From assembly GCA_963801195.1 (NCBI GenBank), contig CAWDDX010000005.1:186001-250000 (forward strand): DNA of 64,000 nt, given 5' to 3'. Shown one piece after another: positions 32,848 to 43,529 of the stretch. Positions within the stretch are counted from its first letter, which is position 1, and each line of letters begins with the position of its first letter. A program made the translations under genes and the position numbers. The stretch is from SZUA-36 sp963801195. Its GTDB lineage: Bacteria > Pseudomonadota > Gammaproteobacteria > Xanthomonadales > SZUA-36. The notes under the pieces were generated by a model. That model was not told the origin of the DNA. It saw only the letters and a program-made list of their open reading frames with translations, and did no database searches.

Positions 32848-34164
32848 ATGAACTTGATATCCAAATATTTCAATTCCCGTCTTGCAACAAGATGGGCGCT
32901 ATTACTGTCCGTCTTTTTTCTGGTTACTGCCCATGCAGATGATGATGAATCCGGACTTAACGCCGCCGCGATGGATGAACTCAGAGACGCGGGAGTCGAC
33001 AAATACCTTGGAACGTCCCAGTCGGTGGCAAGTGACTATGGCGTATGGACCAAATATGATTTTGATCCCGAATATGTCCCGGATGCGTCTTACCCCGCCG
33101 GCGTGCGTCCGGACGGCCCGGTTTGCATCGCGGGCACACCTTATTCGGTGTTTGCCCGGCAGGGCGACCCCAGGAAACTGTTGATCTTCCTGCAGGGCGG
33201 TGGCGCCTGCTGGCAGGATTTCACCCGGTGCAACATCCTGGCCGAAGACCAATCGCCTCCCGCGGACGGTCCTTTCCCGGGCGTCTTTGACTCCGGTTCG
33301 CCGGATAACCCGTTTGCGGACTACTCGGTTGTTTATATGCCGTATTGTGATGGTTCGACCTTTGGCGGCGATAACGACGTGAAGCTTGACCCGGCCTTCC
33401 CATACGGTCCGACACGTCACCACCGTGGGCTTCGCAACGCGAGCGCCGGTATGGATGTCGCGGGAGACATGTTCCCCAAGGCCAGGCAGATAACGGTCAT
33501 GGGCCACAGTGCCGGTGGCGTCGGTGTTGCCGCATTCGCCCCGTTCCTGGCGCGTTTCGTTTTTGGTAACGACATCAAGCTCACCGTCTACAACGATGCA
33601 GGTCCTATCGTGGTCAACCTGGGTACGTCACCTGCCGCCGGTGGTCCCGACACCCCCTGGTTGTCAGTATGGGCACGTCAGAATGACTGGCAATTCCAGC
33701 AGTTCTATCCGCAAAGCTGTATCGACGATGGCCGCTGCAACGCCTTTGGCCAGCAAACCGGGATTATCGACTGGCGGCTTGAAAACGATTCGACCATCCG
33801 CGAGGGGTTTTATGAAACGGACTCCGACGCGACCAACCGGTTCTTTGCACAGGGCGACGGTACTCTGATGGCCCCGCTGGATTACCGTAACCTGATCCTC
33901 ACCGAGCACGGTGCGCTCCACGAGGCATACCCAAGACGTTACAAGCGCTTTATCGTCAGCGGCGATGACACGCACGGCGCCGTCCAGGTAACCGCGCCTA
34001 CACTTAACTTTCCTTATCAGCAGCCTTATGCCTTTTATACGCGGGAGGCGAACGGCACGCTTCTGACCGATTGGGCCACTGAATTTGTGCGCATCGGGCA
34101 ACGCCAATCACAGTTTGGCTGGAAAGACATCGTCGAGGATTACGTTCCGGTCGCGATTCCGTAG
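32848..34164 (+). CDS. secreted pectinacetylesterase/Notum-family hydrolase
   Basis: 438 residues with signal peptide ending near TAHAD. LLIFLQGGGACWQDFTRC near residue 112 (oxyanion and Cys-rich motif), YMPYCDGSTFGGD, the nucleophile GHSAGGVGVAAF near 218 and SGDDTHGAVQ near 373 with the histidine match pectinacetylesterases and related carboxylesterases. It probably removes acyl esters from a polysaccharide or lipid in the periplasm or outside. AGGAG directly abuts the ATG; an in-frame TTG at 32854, six bases further, has better spacing and may be the true start, which shortens the signal by two residues. Confidence 0.8.
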   Translation: MNLISKYFNSRLATRWALLLSVFFLVTAHADDDESGLNAAAMDELRDAGVDKYLGTSQSVASDYGVWTKYDFDPEYVPDASYPAGVRPDGPVCIAGTPYSVFARQGDPRKLLIFLQGGGACWQDFTRCNILAEDQSPPADGPFPGVFDSGSPDNPFADYSVVYMPYCDGSTFGGDNDVKLDPAFPYGPTRHHRGLRNASAGMDVAGDMFPKARQITVMGHSAGGVGVAAFAPFLARFVFGNDIKLTVYNDAGPIVVNLGTSPAAGGPDTPWLSVWARQNDWQFQQFYPQSCIDDGRCNAFGQQTGIIDWRLENDSTIREGFYETDSDATNRFFAQGDGTLMAPLDYRNLILTEHGALHEAYPRRYKRFIVSGDDTHGAVQVTAPTLNFPYQQPYAFYTREANGTLLTDWATEFVRIGQRQSQFGWKDIVEDYVPVAIP

Positions 34165-34221
34165 AATCGTCCGCGTTTCGGTTACACTGCCTGTCTTTAG
34201 AGATACGAATGGAGACAGGCG

Positions 34222-37200
34222 GTGAAGGTTTTGGCATTTTTCAACAGGAAGTGTGTGTGTGCGGGCCTGGTGTTATTCGGCGTTTTGTCTTTCGCCAACA
34301 GCCAGGCCGCCGTGCCGGAGGCCGCGTACTCGGATATGCACTGGCGGCTGGTCGGACCCTTCAGGGGCGGCTGGGCCACCGCGGTTGCCGGCCATCCGGA
34401 TAAAATCACGACCTTCTATTTTGGATCGGCCGACGGCGGCGTCTGGAAAACCGACGACGCCGGTGTGACCTGGAAAGCTTTATTCGACCATCAGGGCAGC
34501 GCCTCGATCGGCGCACTGGCGATCGCTCCGGGTAATCCGGACGTGATCTGGGTGGGTACCGGCCAGATCCAGCAGCGCTGGGATATCGCCGATGGCGACG
34601 GTGTTTACCGTTCCACCGATGGCGGTCAGACCTGGAAGCACGCCGGGCTGAGCGATACACGGCACATCGGCGATTTATGGATTGACCCGGAAGATGACAA
34701 AATTGCCGTGGTTGCGGCACTTGGCCATGTTTTTGGCCCAAACAAACAACGCGGCCTGTTCCGCACCGAAGACGGCGGTGAAAGCTGGCAGCAGGTGTTG
34801 TACCTCGACGACACGACGGGCGCCGCCGACCTGGCTTCCAGCGAAGATGCCCCCGGCATCCTGTATGCCTCCCTGTGGCAGGTTCAACGTCATCCCTGGC
34901 TGGATTATTTCCAACCCTCGGTCGGCGGCAACAGCAGTATCTGGCGCTCCGATGACGGTGGCCGCCACTGGAAGGCCGTGGAGGGCGTGGGACTGCCGGA
35001 CGAACCGCTGGGCCGCATTGAACTTGCGGTCGCACCCGGTCATGACGCGCGGCGCGTGTGGGCGTCAATCGCTGCCGTTGATGGCAGCGGCGTTTACCGC
35101 TCTGACGATGGCGGCACCAGCTGGATGCAGGTCAACAGCGATAAAAGCCTGGCGTCCGATTACATGGGCTGGCTGACCGCGGACCCGCAGGACGACAACA
35201 CGGTGTGGGCCGGCGGGCAGCCGCTGCGCCGTTCCACTGACGGCGGTGTCACGTTCAAGATCGTCGAGTCCTCGCCCGGGGGTGACGACTACCACGCGCT
35301 GTGGATCGACCCTGAGCGATACCCGGCGCATGATCACCGGCGCGGACCAGGGCGCCGTGGTGACCTTCAATGGCGGCGAAAGCTGGAGCAGCTGGTACAA
35401 CCAGCCGACCGGCCAGTTCTACCGGGTCGCGGTGGACAACGGCTTCCCCTACCGCATTTACAGTGGCCAGCAGGACAGCGGCACGGTTTCGATCGCCAGC
35501 CGCAGTGATTACGGCCGTATCAGTTTCCGTGACTGGAACCCGGTCGGCGGCGACGAGCGTGACGGCGATGTACCGGACCCGCGCGATGCCAATATCGTTT
35601 ACGGCGCCGGTCTGGGCGGTCGTATTTCCAGGTGGAACGCAACGCACCGCCCAGGTGCAGAATGTTTCACCGTGGCCGGTTTCGAGCTACGCGGCGAACC
35701 CCCTTGATGTCGAGTACCGCTACGACTGGATAACCCCGCTGGCGATTTCGGCGGCACCACCGCACGCGATCTATACCGCTGCACAGGTCGTGTTTCGTTC
35801 GACCGACGGCGGCCAAAGCTGGCAGACCATCAGCCCGGACCTGACGGGTTATGACCCATCGGCCCCCGCTTGCAGCGATGACGTGCCGGTTACCCGGGCC
35901 ACGGTCTGCGGTTATGCCACGGTGTTCGCGCTTGCCCCATCGCCATTGCAGGACGGACTGGTATGGGCCGGCACCAGCAACGGGCGGGTGTACCTGACCG
36001 GCAACGCCGGTGATGACTGGCAAAACGTCACGCCCGAAGGACTCGAAGACTGGAGCAAGATCAACCTGATCGATGCGTCATCCAGCGACACGGACACGGC
36101 CTACCTGGCGGTCGACCGGCATCGCCTGGGTGATTTTTCACCGCGCGCCTACGTAACCCACGATGCGGGTAAAACCTGGCGGGAAATTGGCCACGGCCTG
36201 CCCGCCGGCGATTATGTCAAGGTGGTGCGTGCAGACCCGGCGGTCGAGGGCCTGTTGTACGCCGGCACCAACCGCGGGGCATTCGTGTCCTTCGATGATG
36301 GTGAGCACTGGCAGGGCCTGCAACTGAACTTGCCGACAACCGGTATCAACGACCTGCTGGTGCACGAAGACGACCTGGTGATCGCCACCCAGGGCAGGGC
36401 CCTGTGGGTGCTGGATGACCTGGGACCGTTACGTCACCTCGCCCGCTCGCCCGCGATCCCGGCGCCGCAACTGCTGACGCCCGCCACCGCCGTGCGCCTG
36501 CGTTTTAACCAGAACAGGGATACGCCGCTGCCGCCGGAAGAACCCACGGGTGAAAATCCGCCGGCGGGTGCGGTGCTGGATTACCTGCTGCCGGCGGATT
36601 TCAACGGCAAGGCAAGCCTGGAAATTCTTTCAGCCGACGGTACCGTGATCCGCAGTTTCGACAGTGAAACCGTGCCCGCGCAAGCCAGGGCGCGTGTGTA
36701 TTTTGCCGAAACCTGGCTGGGCAAGCCCACGGCGCTGCCCGCCAGTGCCGGCCATCATCGCTTAGTCTGGAACCTGCGTTACCTGCCGCCGCCGACGCTT
36801 GCATCGGAATACTCGATCGCAGCCACGCCAGGGGAGCCTACCCCCATCCTGCCGGAAGGCGCGTTCGTGTTGCCCGGAACCTATACGGTGAGATTGACCG
36901 CCGCTGGTGAAACCGTCACAACCACGCTCGAGGTCGTGCTCGACCCGCGGGTGGATGCGACGCAGAACGATCTCGTTGCCCTGCTCGAATTCCAGCAGCA
37001 GGTCAGGACGGAACTGGCGCGCACGGTCAAACTTTTCGAGGAAATAGAAGCGGCGAACGAGACCGCCAGGGCGTCATCGGCGGAGACGGCCACGGGCAAG
37101 GTCGCAGAGGCGCTCACCGCGCTCGCCATCGATCTCGAACACGCCGATGCGCCGCCGACTTCGCCACAACGCGAATTGCTGGAATATGAAAAGCAGCGCC

Positions 37201-37250
37201 TCGAACAGGTGGAAAACGAGTGGAAAGGCTTGCGGGTAAAGTTACCCTGA
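34222..37250 (+). pseudogene. sortilin/Vps10-like propeller protein, broken by two +1 frameshifts
   Basis: A second copy of the family encoded at 12155-15277, about 1008 residues if repaired. It starts at a GTG with a signal peptide (LVLFGVLSFANSQAAV) and WRLVGPFRGGW. The first frame runs well to about 35310 (ALWIDP), then the homology moves to SDTRRMITGADQGAVV, requiring removal of one base near 35312. A second shift near 35650 moves from GRISRWNAT to TAQVQNVSPWPVSSY, again by one extra base. After that the frame stays open to 37250 with Asp boxes and the helical tail. No other defects are seen, so either a recent pseudogene or two base-calling errors. Asp boxes such as SDDGGRHW and STDGGQSW support the family. 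Confidence 0.8.
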
Positions 37251-37290
37251 AAAGATTAGAATAGGCGCTCGTTAATCTGGTGGAAATGAC

Positions 37291-38331
37291 TTGAAAAACT
37301 CCGGCCTCCCGGCAACCTGGCTGACACCCGTTTTGTTGCTTCTTTCGCCCTGGCTTTTTGCCCAGCAGGATTCGGCTCCACCGGGTGTGAACGTCACACA
37401 GGCGGTCGTCAAGTCGTTTCCGCTGTCGGCCGAAGCCCTCGGTAATGCGAGGGCCAACGAGTCGGTGGACATCCGTCCCAAGATTACGGCCACCCTGACC
37501 GAGATCCTGTTTGAAGAAGGACAGGGTGTCGAGGCGGGCGCCGTACTGGTCAAGCTCGATAACCTGGAACAGGTGGCCGATCTTGCCGCCGCGCAGGCGG
37601 CGCTGGTGGATTCGGAAGCGAGTTTCAGACGCTCGAATGAACTGTTCAAGACCAATGTCGTCGCCAAATCGCAACTGCTCCAGGACGAAGCCAGGAAAGT
37701 AGCCGATGAGGCCATGGTTTCGGTGGCCCAAAAGCGCCTGGCGGACACCGTTGTGCGCGCGCCGTTCGCCGGCCGTATCGGTTTGAGACGCGTCTCGGTC
37801 GGCAGCCTGGTGGACCCGGACACGGTGATCACGACGCTCGACGATACACATGTCATCAAGGTCGATTTCGACCTGCCGGAAATATACCTGTCACGCCTCC
37901 AACCGGGTCTGAAAGTGCTGGCGCACAGCGCGGCCTTTCCGGACCACACGTTTGCGGGTATGGTGTCGAGCGTCGATACCCGGGTGGACCCGGTCAGCCG
38001 CACGGTGCGGGTGCGTTCGGAGATGCCGAACCCCGACGGGCACCTGCGGCCGGGCATGTTCCTGACCGTCAAGCTGCTGAACGACACCATCGAAGCACTG
38101 GTCATTCCGGAACGCGCGCTGATACCCGAGCGCAGCGTCCAGTACGTCTACGTGGTGGATGACAACGAAATCGTCGAAAAGCGCGTGGTGCATATTGGCA
38201 GGAGGCGGCCGGGCGAGGTGGAAATAATCTCGGGTTTGTCGCCCGGTGAAATTGTTATTGTCGACGGCACCCAGAAGGCCCGTGAAGGGCAGCCGGTGGA
38301 GATCCTGGAGAGAGAAGAAACGACCCCATGA
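37291..38331 (+). CDS. RND efflux periplasmic adaptor (membrane fusion protein)
   Basis: 346 residues from a TTG start, no better codon being in frame before the signal peptide LTPVLLLLSPWLFAQ. It has the split biotinyl-lipoyl domain (SVDIRPKITATLTEILFEEG, then VVRAPFAGRIGLRRVSVGSLV), a coiled-coil alpha hairpin between them (residues about 90-145) and the beta-barrel (VKVDFDLPEIYLSRLQPGL). It links the inner-membrane pump encoded next to an outer-membrane TolC-like channel. Stop and next start overlap as ATGA. No TolC homologue is in the window. Confidence 0.9.
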   Translation: MKNSGLPATWLTPVLLLLSPWLFAQQDSAPPGVNVTQAVVKSFPLSAEALGNARANESVDIRPKITATLTEILFEEGQGVEAGAVLVKLDNLEQVADLAAAQAALVDSEASFRRSNELFKTNVVAKSQLLQDEARKVADEAMVSVAQKRLADTVVRAPFAGRIGLRRVSVGSLVDPDTVITTLDDTHVIKVDFDLPEIYLSRLQPGLKVLAHSAAFPDHTFAGMVSSVDTRVDPVSRTVRVRSEMPNPDGHLRPGMFLTVKLLNDTIEALVIPERALIPERSVQYVYVVDDNEIVEKRVVHIGRRRPGEVEIISGLSPGEIVIVDGTQKAREGQPVEILEREETTP

Positions 38332-41300
38332 TCATCTCCGATTACTCGGTCCGCAGACCGGTATTTGCCAGCGTCATTTCCCTGCTGCTGATCATTCTCG
38401 GACTGGCGTCCATGCAGCGTTTGCCGGTCCGCCAGTACCCGGATGTCGATGCTCCCGTCGTATCCATCGAAACACGTTACCGCGGTGCATCCGCGGAAGT
38501 CGTCGAAACCAAGGTCACCCAGGTCATCGAAGACCGTATTGCGGGTATCGAGGGTATCGTAAAGCTGACGTCCGACAGCCGCGATGAGCGCTCGGACATA
38601 CGTGTTGAGTTTACCCTCGACCGTGATGTTGAAGCAGCCGCAAACGATATCCGCGACCGCATCTCGAGGGTGGTCAACAATCTGCCCAACGAGGCCGACC
38701 CTCCGGAAATCGCCAAGGTGGATTCGAGAAACCGCCCGGTCATGTATCTCAACCTGACCTCCGACCGGATGAGCGGTCTGGAGATTACCGATTACGCCGA
38801 CCGTTACCTGGTGGACCGTTTTTCCACCGTGCCGGGTGTCGCCAGGGTACAGATTTCAGGCGCACGCAGATACGCAATGAGAATCTGGCTCAACCGCGAG
38901 GCACTGGCCGCGCGCGGGCTGGCGGTGATGGATGTGGAAAGCGCCCTGCGTTCGGAGAACATAGAGCTTCCGGCCGGCCGGCTCGAGTCGAAAACCCGCG
39001 AGTTTACACTGCGCACCGATACCGGATTCAGAACCGAGGATGATTTCAAAAGCCTGGTGATCGGCCGTGGACAGGACGGGCAGGCGGTACGCCTGGGTGA
39101 AGTGGCGGATGTCCGTATCGGTGCGGAGAACGACCGCAACGTGGCGCGCGCCAACGGCGTGCCCGCAGTCTCGCTGGGTATGGAACAACTGTCAAAGGCC
39201 AACAGCGTCATGGTTTCGCGCGCCATCCGTGCGGAGATGGAGAAGCTCGCGCCGGAGTTGCCGGAAGGCATGGTCCTGCAGGTCAATTATGACCGCGCCG
39301 AGTTTATCGAGGCCTCGATGAACGAGGTTTACAAAGCCCTCGCGGTATCGCTCATCCTGGTGCTGATCATTATTTACGTTTTCCTCGGATCCATCATCGC
39401 CACGCTGATCCCGGCGGTGGTCGTGCCGGTTTCGGTGATCGCGACATTTACCGTCATGTCCGCGATGGGCTATACCATCAACGTGCTCACTTTGCTCGGG
39501 CTGGTTCTGGCCATCGGCCTGGTGGTGGATGACGCGATCGTCGTGCTGGAGAATATCTTCCGGCGGATCGAGGACGGACAGAAGCCGTTACTGGCGGCAA
39601 TCGATGGTTCCAATGAAATCGGCTTCGCGGTGATCGCAACGACGCTGGTGCTGGTTGCCGTGTTCGTGCCCCTGTCGTTTATCGAAGGGGATATCGGACG
39701 CCTGTTCCGTGAATTTGGTATCACGCTGGCCGCCGCGGTGCTGTTTTCCAGCCTGGTGGCCCTGACCCTGACCCCGATGCTCAGTTCCAAGCTGTTGAAG
39801 GCCGCGGAACTCAGAAAGGGGCCCGCGGTGCTGGTGGACCGGTTTTTCGTCCACCTGTCTGCCACCTATAAGCGTATGCTTGAAAAAGTCATCCAGTTTC
39901 CGTGGACGGTGATGCTGGCGGTGCTGCTGATTTCGGCCGGCACCGTGTTCCAGTTACAAAATCTGCCGGCGGAGTACGCGCCGAGCGAAGACCGCGGTGC
40001 ATTCTTTATCTCGCTGAGGGCGCCCGAGGGCGCGACGCTGGAATACACCGACCGCAGCACCAGTGAGATGGAACGCCTGATCATGACGAGAACGGGTGAA
40101 GGTCAACCCATCAAGCGCTTCCTGACACGTTTGCCCGGTGGCTGGGGAAGCTCATCCATGAACAGTTCGACCATTATCGTGCTGCTGGAACACTGGGACA
40201 GGCGCAGCGAGCGGGATTCCGAAATTGCCAGCTGGGTATCCGGTGAAGCAGAGCTTATTCCGGAGGCGAGGGTATTTGCACGTACGCCGCGGGCGCTCGG
40301 CATACGCAGTGACGGCAGCCCGTTGGAACTGGTCCTCGGCGGGCCCGACTATGAACAACTGACACAATGGCGCGATACGCTGGTCACGGCCATGGAGGCG
40401 ATGCCCGAACTGGTGCAGGTCGACAGCGATTTCCAGGAAACCAAGCCACAGATGAAAATCAGCGTCGACCGCGACCGTGCCGCCGCGCTCGGGGTCTCCC
40501 TGTCCAATGTGGGCCGCACCCTTGAAACCATGCTGGGTTCGAGGATCGTGACCACCTACGTGGACCGTGGCCGCGAATACAACGTGATTTTAATGGGGGA
40601 GGACGAGGCGCGCGAGTCGACCGATGACCTGACCAACCTGTATGTCCGTTCTTCCCTGACCAATGACCTGGTGCCATTGTCCAACCTCGTACAAATCTCC
40701 GAACAGGCCGGTCCGCCGGAACTCAGACGCTTTGACCGGATGCGCTCGATCACCGTGTCCGCCGGCCTGGCCGAAGGCGTCAAGCTGGGTGAGGCGATCG
40801 ATAAACTGTATGCGACCGCCCAGGCGACGTTGCCGTCGAGCGTGCGTCTGAGCTGGGACGGCGAGAGCAAGGAATTCCTCGATTCCGGCAGTTCCCTGAT
40901 GCTGACATTCGGCATGGCCTTGCTGATCGTGTTCCTGGTGCTGGCCGCGCAGTTTGAAAGTTTTGTCAATCCGCTGATCATCATGGTGACGGTGCCGCTG
41001 GCGCTGATGGGCGCGGTCCTCGGTCTCTGGGCATATTCCAGCTCGGTGAACGTTTTCAGCCAGATCGGCGTGATCCTGCTGGTCGGCCTGTCGGCCAAGA
41101 ACGGTGTCCTGATCGTTGAATTTGCCAACCAGTTGCGCGACCGCGGATATGAATTCCACAAGGCCGTGATCGATGCCGCGGGCGTGCGTTTGCGTCCCAT
41201 CCTGATGACCTCTGCTGCTACCACCTTTGGCGCGCTGCCGTTGCTGCTGGCGAGCGGTGCCGGCGCCGAATCACGTCAACCCATCGGTATCGTCATCGTA

Positions 41301-41480
41301 TTCGGTGTCACGATTTCCGCCGTTCTGACACTGTTCGTTGTGCCGGCCCTTTACGTGTTGTTCGCCAAGCGCACCCATTCGCCGCAGCACATGTCGCAGA
41401 TCATCGAAAAACTCCGTCATGGTATTTCCGGGAGTGGCGCGGGCCAGGAGGGGGTTGAATCCGTCGATGAAAAAACCTGA
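38328..41480 (+). CDS. RND multidrug/hydrophobe efflux transporter (HAE1 family)
   Basis: 1050 residues, the standard length. It begins SDYSVRRPVFASVISLLLII, has RQYPDVDAPVVSIET, two large periplasmic loops and 12 transmembrane helices; the proton-relay Asp pair is in GLVLAIGLVVDDAIVVLENIF in helix 4. It uses the proton gradient to pump drugs or hydrophobic compounds, together with the adaptor encoded upstream. Substrate is unknown; closeness to the secreted hydrolases may mean export of toxic products, but no regulator is adjacent. Confidence 0.93.
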   Translation: MIISDYSVRRPVFASVISLLLIILGLASMQRLPVRQYPDVDAPVVSIETRYRGASAEVVETKVTQVIEDRIAGIEGIVKLTSDSRDERSDIRVEFTLDRDVEAAANDIRDRISRVVNNLPNEADPPEIAKVDSRNRPVMYLNLTSDRMSGLEITDYADRYLVDRFSTVPGVARVQISGARRYAMRIWLNREALAARGLAVMDVESALRSENIELPAGRLESKTREFTLRTDTGFRTEDDFKSLVIGRGQDGQAVRLGEVADVRIGAENDRNVARANGVPAVSLGMEQLSKANSVMVSRAIRAEMEKLAPELPEGMVLQVNYDRAEFIEASMNEVYKALAVSLILVLIIIYVFLGSIIATLIPAVVVPVSVIATFTVMSAMGYTINVLTLLGLVLAIGLVVDDAIVVLENIFRRIEDGQKPLLAAIDGSNEIGFAVIATTLVLVAVFVPLSFIEGDIGRLFREFGITLAAAVLFSSLVALTLTPMLSSKLLKAAELRKGPAVLVDRFFVHLSATYKRMLEKVIQFPWTVMLAVLLISAGTVFQLQNLPAEYAPSEDRGAFFISLRAPEGATLEYTDRSTSEMERLIMTRTGEGQPIKRFLTRLPGGWGSSSMNSSTIIVLLEHWDRRSERDSEIASWVSGEAELIPEARVFARTPRALGIRSDGSPLELVLGGPDYEQLTQWRDTLVTAMEAMPELVQVDSDFQETKPQMKISVDRDRAAALGVSLSNVGRTLETMLGSRIVTTYVDRGREYNVILMGEDEARESTDDLTNLYVRSSLTNDLVPLSNLVQISEQAGPPELRRFDRMRSITVSAGLAEGVKLGEAIDKLYATAQATLPSSVRLSWDGESKEFLDSGSSLMLTFGMALLIVFLVLAAQFESFVNPLIIMVTVPLALMGAVLGLWAYSSSVNVFSQIGVILLVGLSAKNGVLIVEFANQLRDRGYEFHKAVIDAAGVRLRPILMTSAATTFGALPLLLASGAGAESRQPIGIVIVFGVTISAVLTLFVVPALYVLFAKRTHSPQHMSQIIEKLRHGISGSGAGQEGVESVDEKT

Positions 41481-41532
41481 AGGCTGCTGCGTTCGTGCGC
41501 AGACTCCCCGGAAGAGTTCAGGGTAGAGGGAC

Positions 41533-41548
41533 AGAGTAGATCTACTCT
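41533..41548. terminator. palindrome after the RND gene, possible terminator
   Basis: AGAGTAGATCTACTCT is a perfect 16-base palindrome between the convergent RND and small-protein genes, but there is no U tract, so terminator function is uncertain. Confidence 0.4.
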
Positions 41549-41577
41549 ATCCCCGTGTTATATACGTTGATGGCTTT

Positions 41578-41847
41578 TCAGTACGGTCCGAGATTATCGA
41601 CGATCCATTCCTCCATGACCTTGAGCGCCTGGTGGTAAGCGTCGATATCGCCGCGTGCTTCGAGGCTGAGTATCTTGTAGTCTTCTCCGCCAAATGTGCA
41701 GAATGAACTTATCCTGACTTTGGGCTGCGGCTCATTTTTGACCTCGTAAAAGTTCTGTCTCCTGCGCCAGCGCAGATCGAGCTTGGCGTATTGTTCGTCG
41801 GTCAGCGGGAAATCTACCCAGAACGATCTCATTTTTGGACTATGCAT
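41578..41847 (-). CDS. small protein of unknown function
   Basis: 89 residues, not recognised. AGGAAA lies seven bases before the ATG. It has no signal peptide or membrane segment, is rich in charged and aromatic residues (LDLRWRRRQNFYEV, then SSFCTFGGEDYKILSLEARG) and ends with an amphipathic helix (YHQALKVMEEWIVDNLG). It lies 38 bases downstream of the malic enzyme gene on the same strand and may be cotranscribed. The good ribosome site and codon use like its neighbours support a real gene. Confidence 0.65.
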   Translation of the reverse strand: MHSPKMRSFWVDFPLTDEQYAKLDLRWRRRQNFYEVKNEPQPKVRISSFCTFGGEDYKILSLEARGDIDAYHQALKVMEEWIVDNLGPY

Positions 41848-41885
41848 TTAGCTTTTCCTGTTTGTTTGTTCAGGGCCCGCCTGGC

Positions 41886-43529
41886 TCAACCGTAATGCGG
41901 GTAAACCGGCCGGTACATGTAGGCGTGGATTTCGGCCATCAGGTCCTCGGGCTCCTCTCGATCGGCAAGGCCGGTCTTGAAGGCAATTTTAGCAACTTCA
42001 AAGGCAATTTTGGCCGATACATCACGGATTTTGGATAGTGACGGATAAATACATCCATTTTCAAGATTGTAATCGCTCACCTGATTTGCCAGTGAGTGAG
42101 AGGCGGCGAGAAACATTTCGTCGGTCACCCTGCGGCTGCGGCTGATGAGCGCGCCCAGGCCGACACCCGGGAAGATATATACATTGTTGCCTTGTCCGGG
42201 AATATGGGTTTTGTTGCCGATCTTGACGGTATCGAAGGGGCTGCCGCTGGCGAAGATGGCCCGTCCCCCGCTCCAGCGGTAGGCCTGCTCTGCGGTACAT
42301 TCCGCCTTCGATGTCGGGTTTGACAAGGCGAAGATGACCGGCCGTTTGTTGATCTCGGCCATGGCCTCGATGATTTCCTGCGAAAAACTGCCGGGCTGGC
42401 CGGACAGACCCAGTATCACGGTGGGTTTGAATGTTTTCACGGCCTCCAGGAAATTTTCTACCGGCGGCAGGTCCCTGGCATAACGCTGTTTGTGATCGGC
42501 GATTTTTTCACGGTTTGAAGTCAACAGGCCCTGGGTGTCGACAAAGCAGCAATGTTCACGGGCTTTCTCGACGGGCATGCCTTCCTCGACCAGCGCGGCG
42601 ACAAATGCGTCCGCAGTGCCGATACCGGCTTCGCCGGCTCCTAAGAACAACAGGCGTTGATCGGGCAGCTTTCCACCGGTGATACGCATGGCGCTTATGA
42701 TTCCGGCCAGCGCGACCGAGCCGGTCCCCTGGATGTCGTCGTTGAAACAGCAGGTCTTGTCACGGTATTTTTCCAGCAGGCGGAAGGCGTTGGTGTTGCC
42801 AAAATCCTCGAACTGGATCAGCACGTCCGGGAAAACCTCGCGCGCCGCTTCGACAAATTCATCCAGCAGCGCATCGAATTTCTCACCGCGTTCACGGCGT
42901 TGTTCCAGGCCGTTATAGAGCGGATCATTCAACAGGGCTTCGTTGTTGGTGCCGACATCCAGCATCACCGGCAGACACTCTGTCGGGTGGATACCCGCGC
43001 AGGCGGTATACAGTGACAGTTTGCCAATCGGGATACCCATGCCGTCGGCGCCCAGGTCACCCAGGCCGAGAATTCTCTCACCATCGGTGATGACGATGAT
43101 ACGGGCATTTTTGTGTGGCCAGTTATGCAGGATTTCCTTCACATTGCCGCGGTCATTTGAGGACACGTAAAAGCCCCTGGGTCTGCGGTAGATGTGTTGA
43201 AATGCCTGGCATGCCGCACCCACCGTGGGTGTGTAAATAATCGGCATCATTTCTTCGATGTGGTTCATCACCACGCGATAGAAAAGCGTCTCGTTGCGGT
43301 CCTGTAACGAGACCAGGTACAGGTAACGCGCAAGGTCGTTCGGTTTGTCGCGGACGTTGCCGAGTACGCGCAGTTCCTGCTCGGCAGGCGTGTGAACACG
43401 CGGCGGCAACAGGCCGTTCAGGTGCAGGGCTTTGCGGTCCGCATCAGTGAAGGCGGTTCCCTTGTTCCGTATCGGGTCATGCAGAATCTTTACACCGCGA
43501 TGCAGTGCGGACGAGTGTTCATCTTTCAT
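41886..43529 (-). CDS. maeA: NAD-dependent malic enzyme (large SfcA/MaeA type)
   Basis: 547 residues. The start at 43529 follows AGGAAA by six to seven bases; a TTG at 43553 is in frame but less likely. Signatures: YTPTVGAACQAFQHIYRRPRG, KLSLYTACAGIHPTECLPVMLD, the metal site FEDFGNTNAFRLLEKY and CCFNDDIQGTGSVALAGI, and the NAD-binding FLGAGEAGIGTADAF. It decarboxylates malate to pyruvate in the cytosol. A perfect FNR-type box lies 153 bases upstream in the divergent region, so oxygen control is possible. Confidence 0.93.
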   Translation of the reverse strand: MKDEHSSALHRGVKILHDPIRNKGTAFTDADRKALHLNGLLPPRVHTPAEQELRVLGNVRDKPNDLARYLYLVSLQDRNETLFYRVVMNHIEEMMPIIYTPTVGAACQAFQHIYRRPRGFYVSSNDRGNVKEILHNWPHKNARIIVITDGERILGLGDLGADGMGIPIGKLSLYTACAGIHPTECLPVMLDVGTNNEALLNDPLYNGLEQRRERGEKFDALLDEFVEAAREVFPDVLIQFEDFGNTNAFRLLEKYRDKTCCFNDDIQGTGSVALAGIISAMRITGGKLPDQRLLFLGAGEAGIGTADAFVAALVEEGMPVEKAREHCCFVDTQGLLTSNREKIADHKQRYARDLPPVENFLEAVKTFKPTVILGLSGQPGSFSQEIIEAMAEINKRPVIFALSNPTSKAECTAEQAYRWSGGRAIFASGSPFDTVKIGNKTHIPGQGNNVYIFPGVGLGALISRSRRVTDEMFLAASHSLANQVSDYNLENGCIYPSLSKIRDVSAKIAFEVAKIAFKTGLADREEPEDLMAEIHAYMYRPVYPHYG

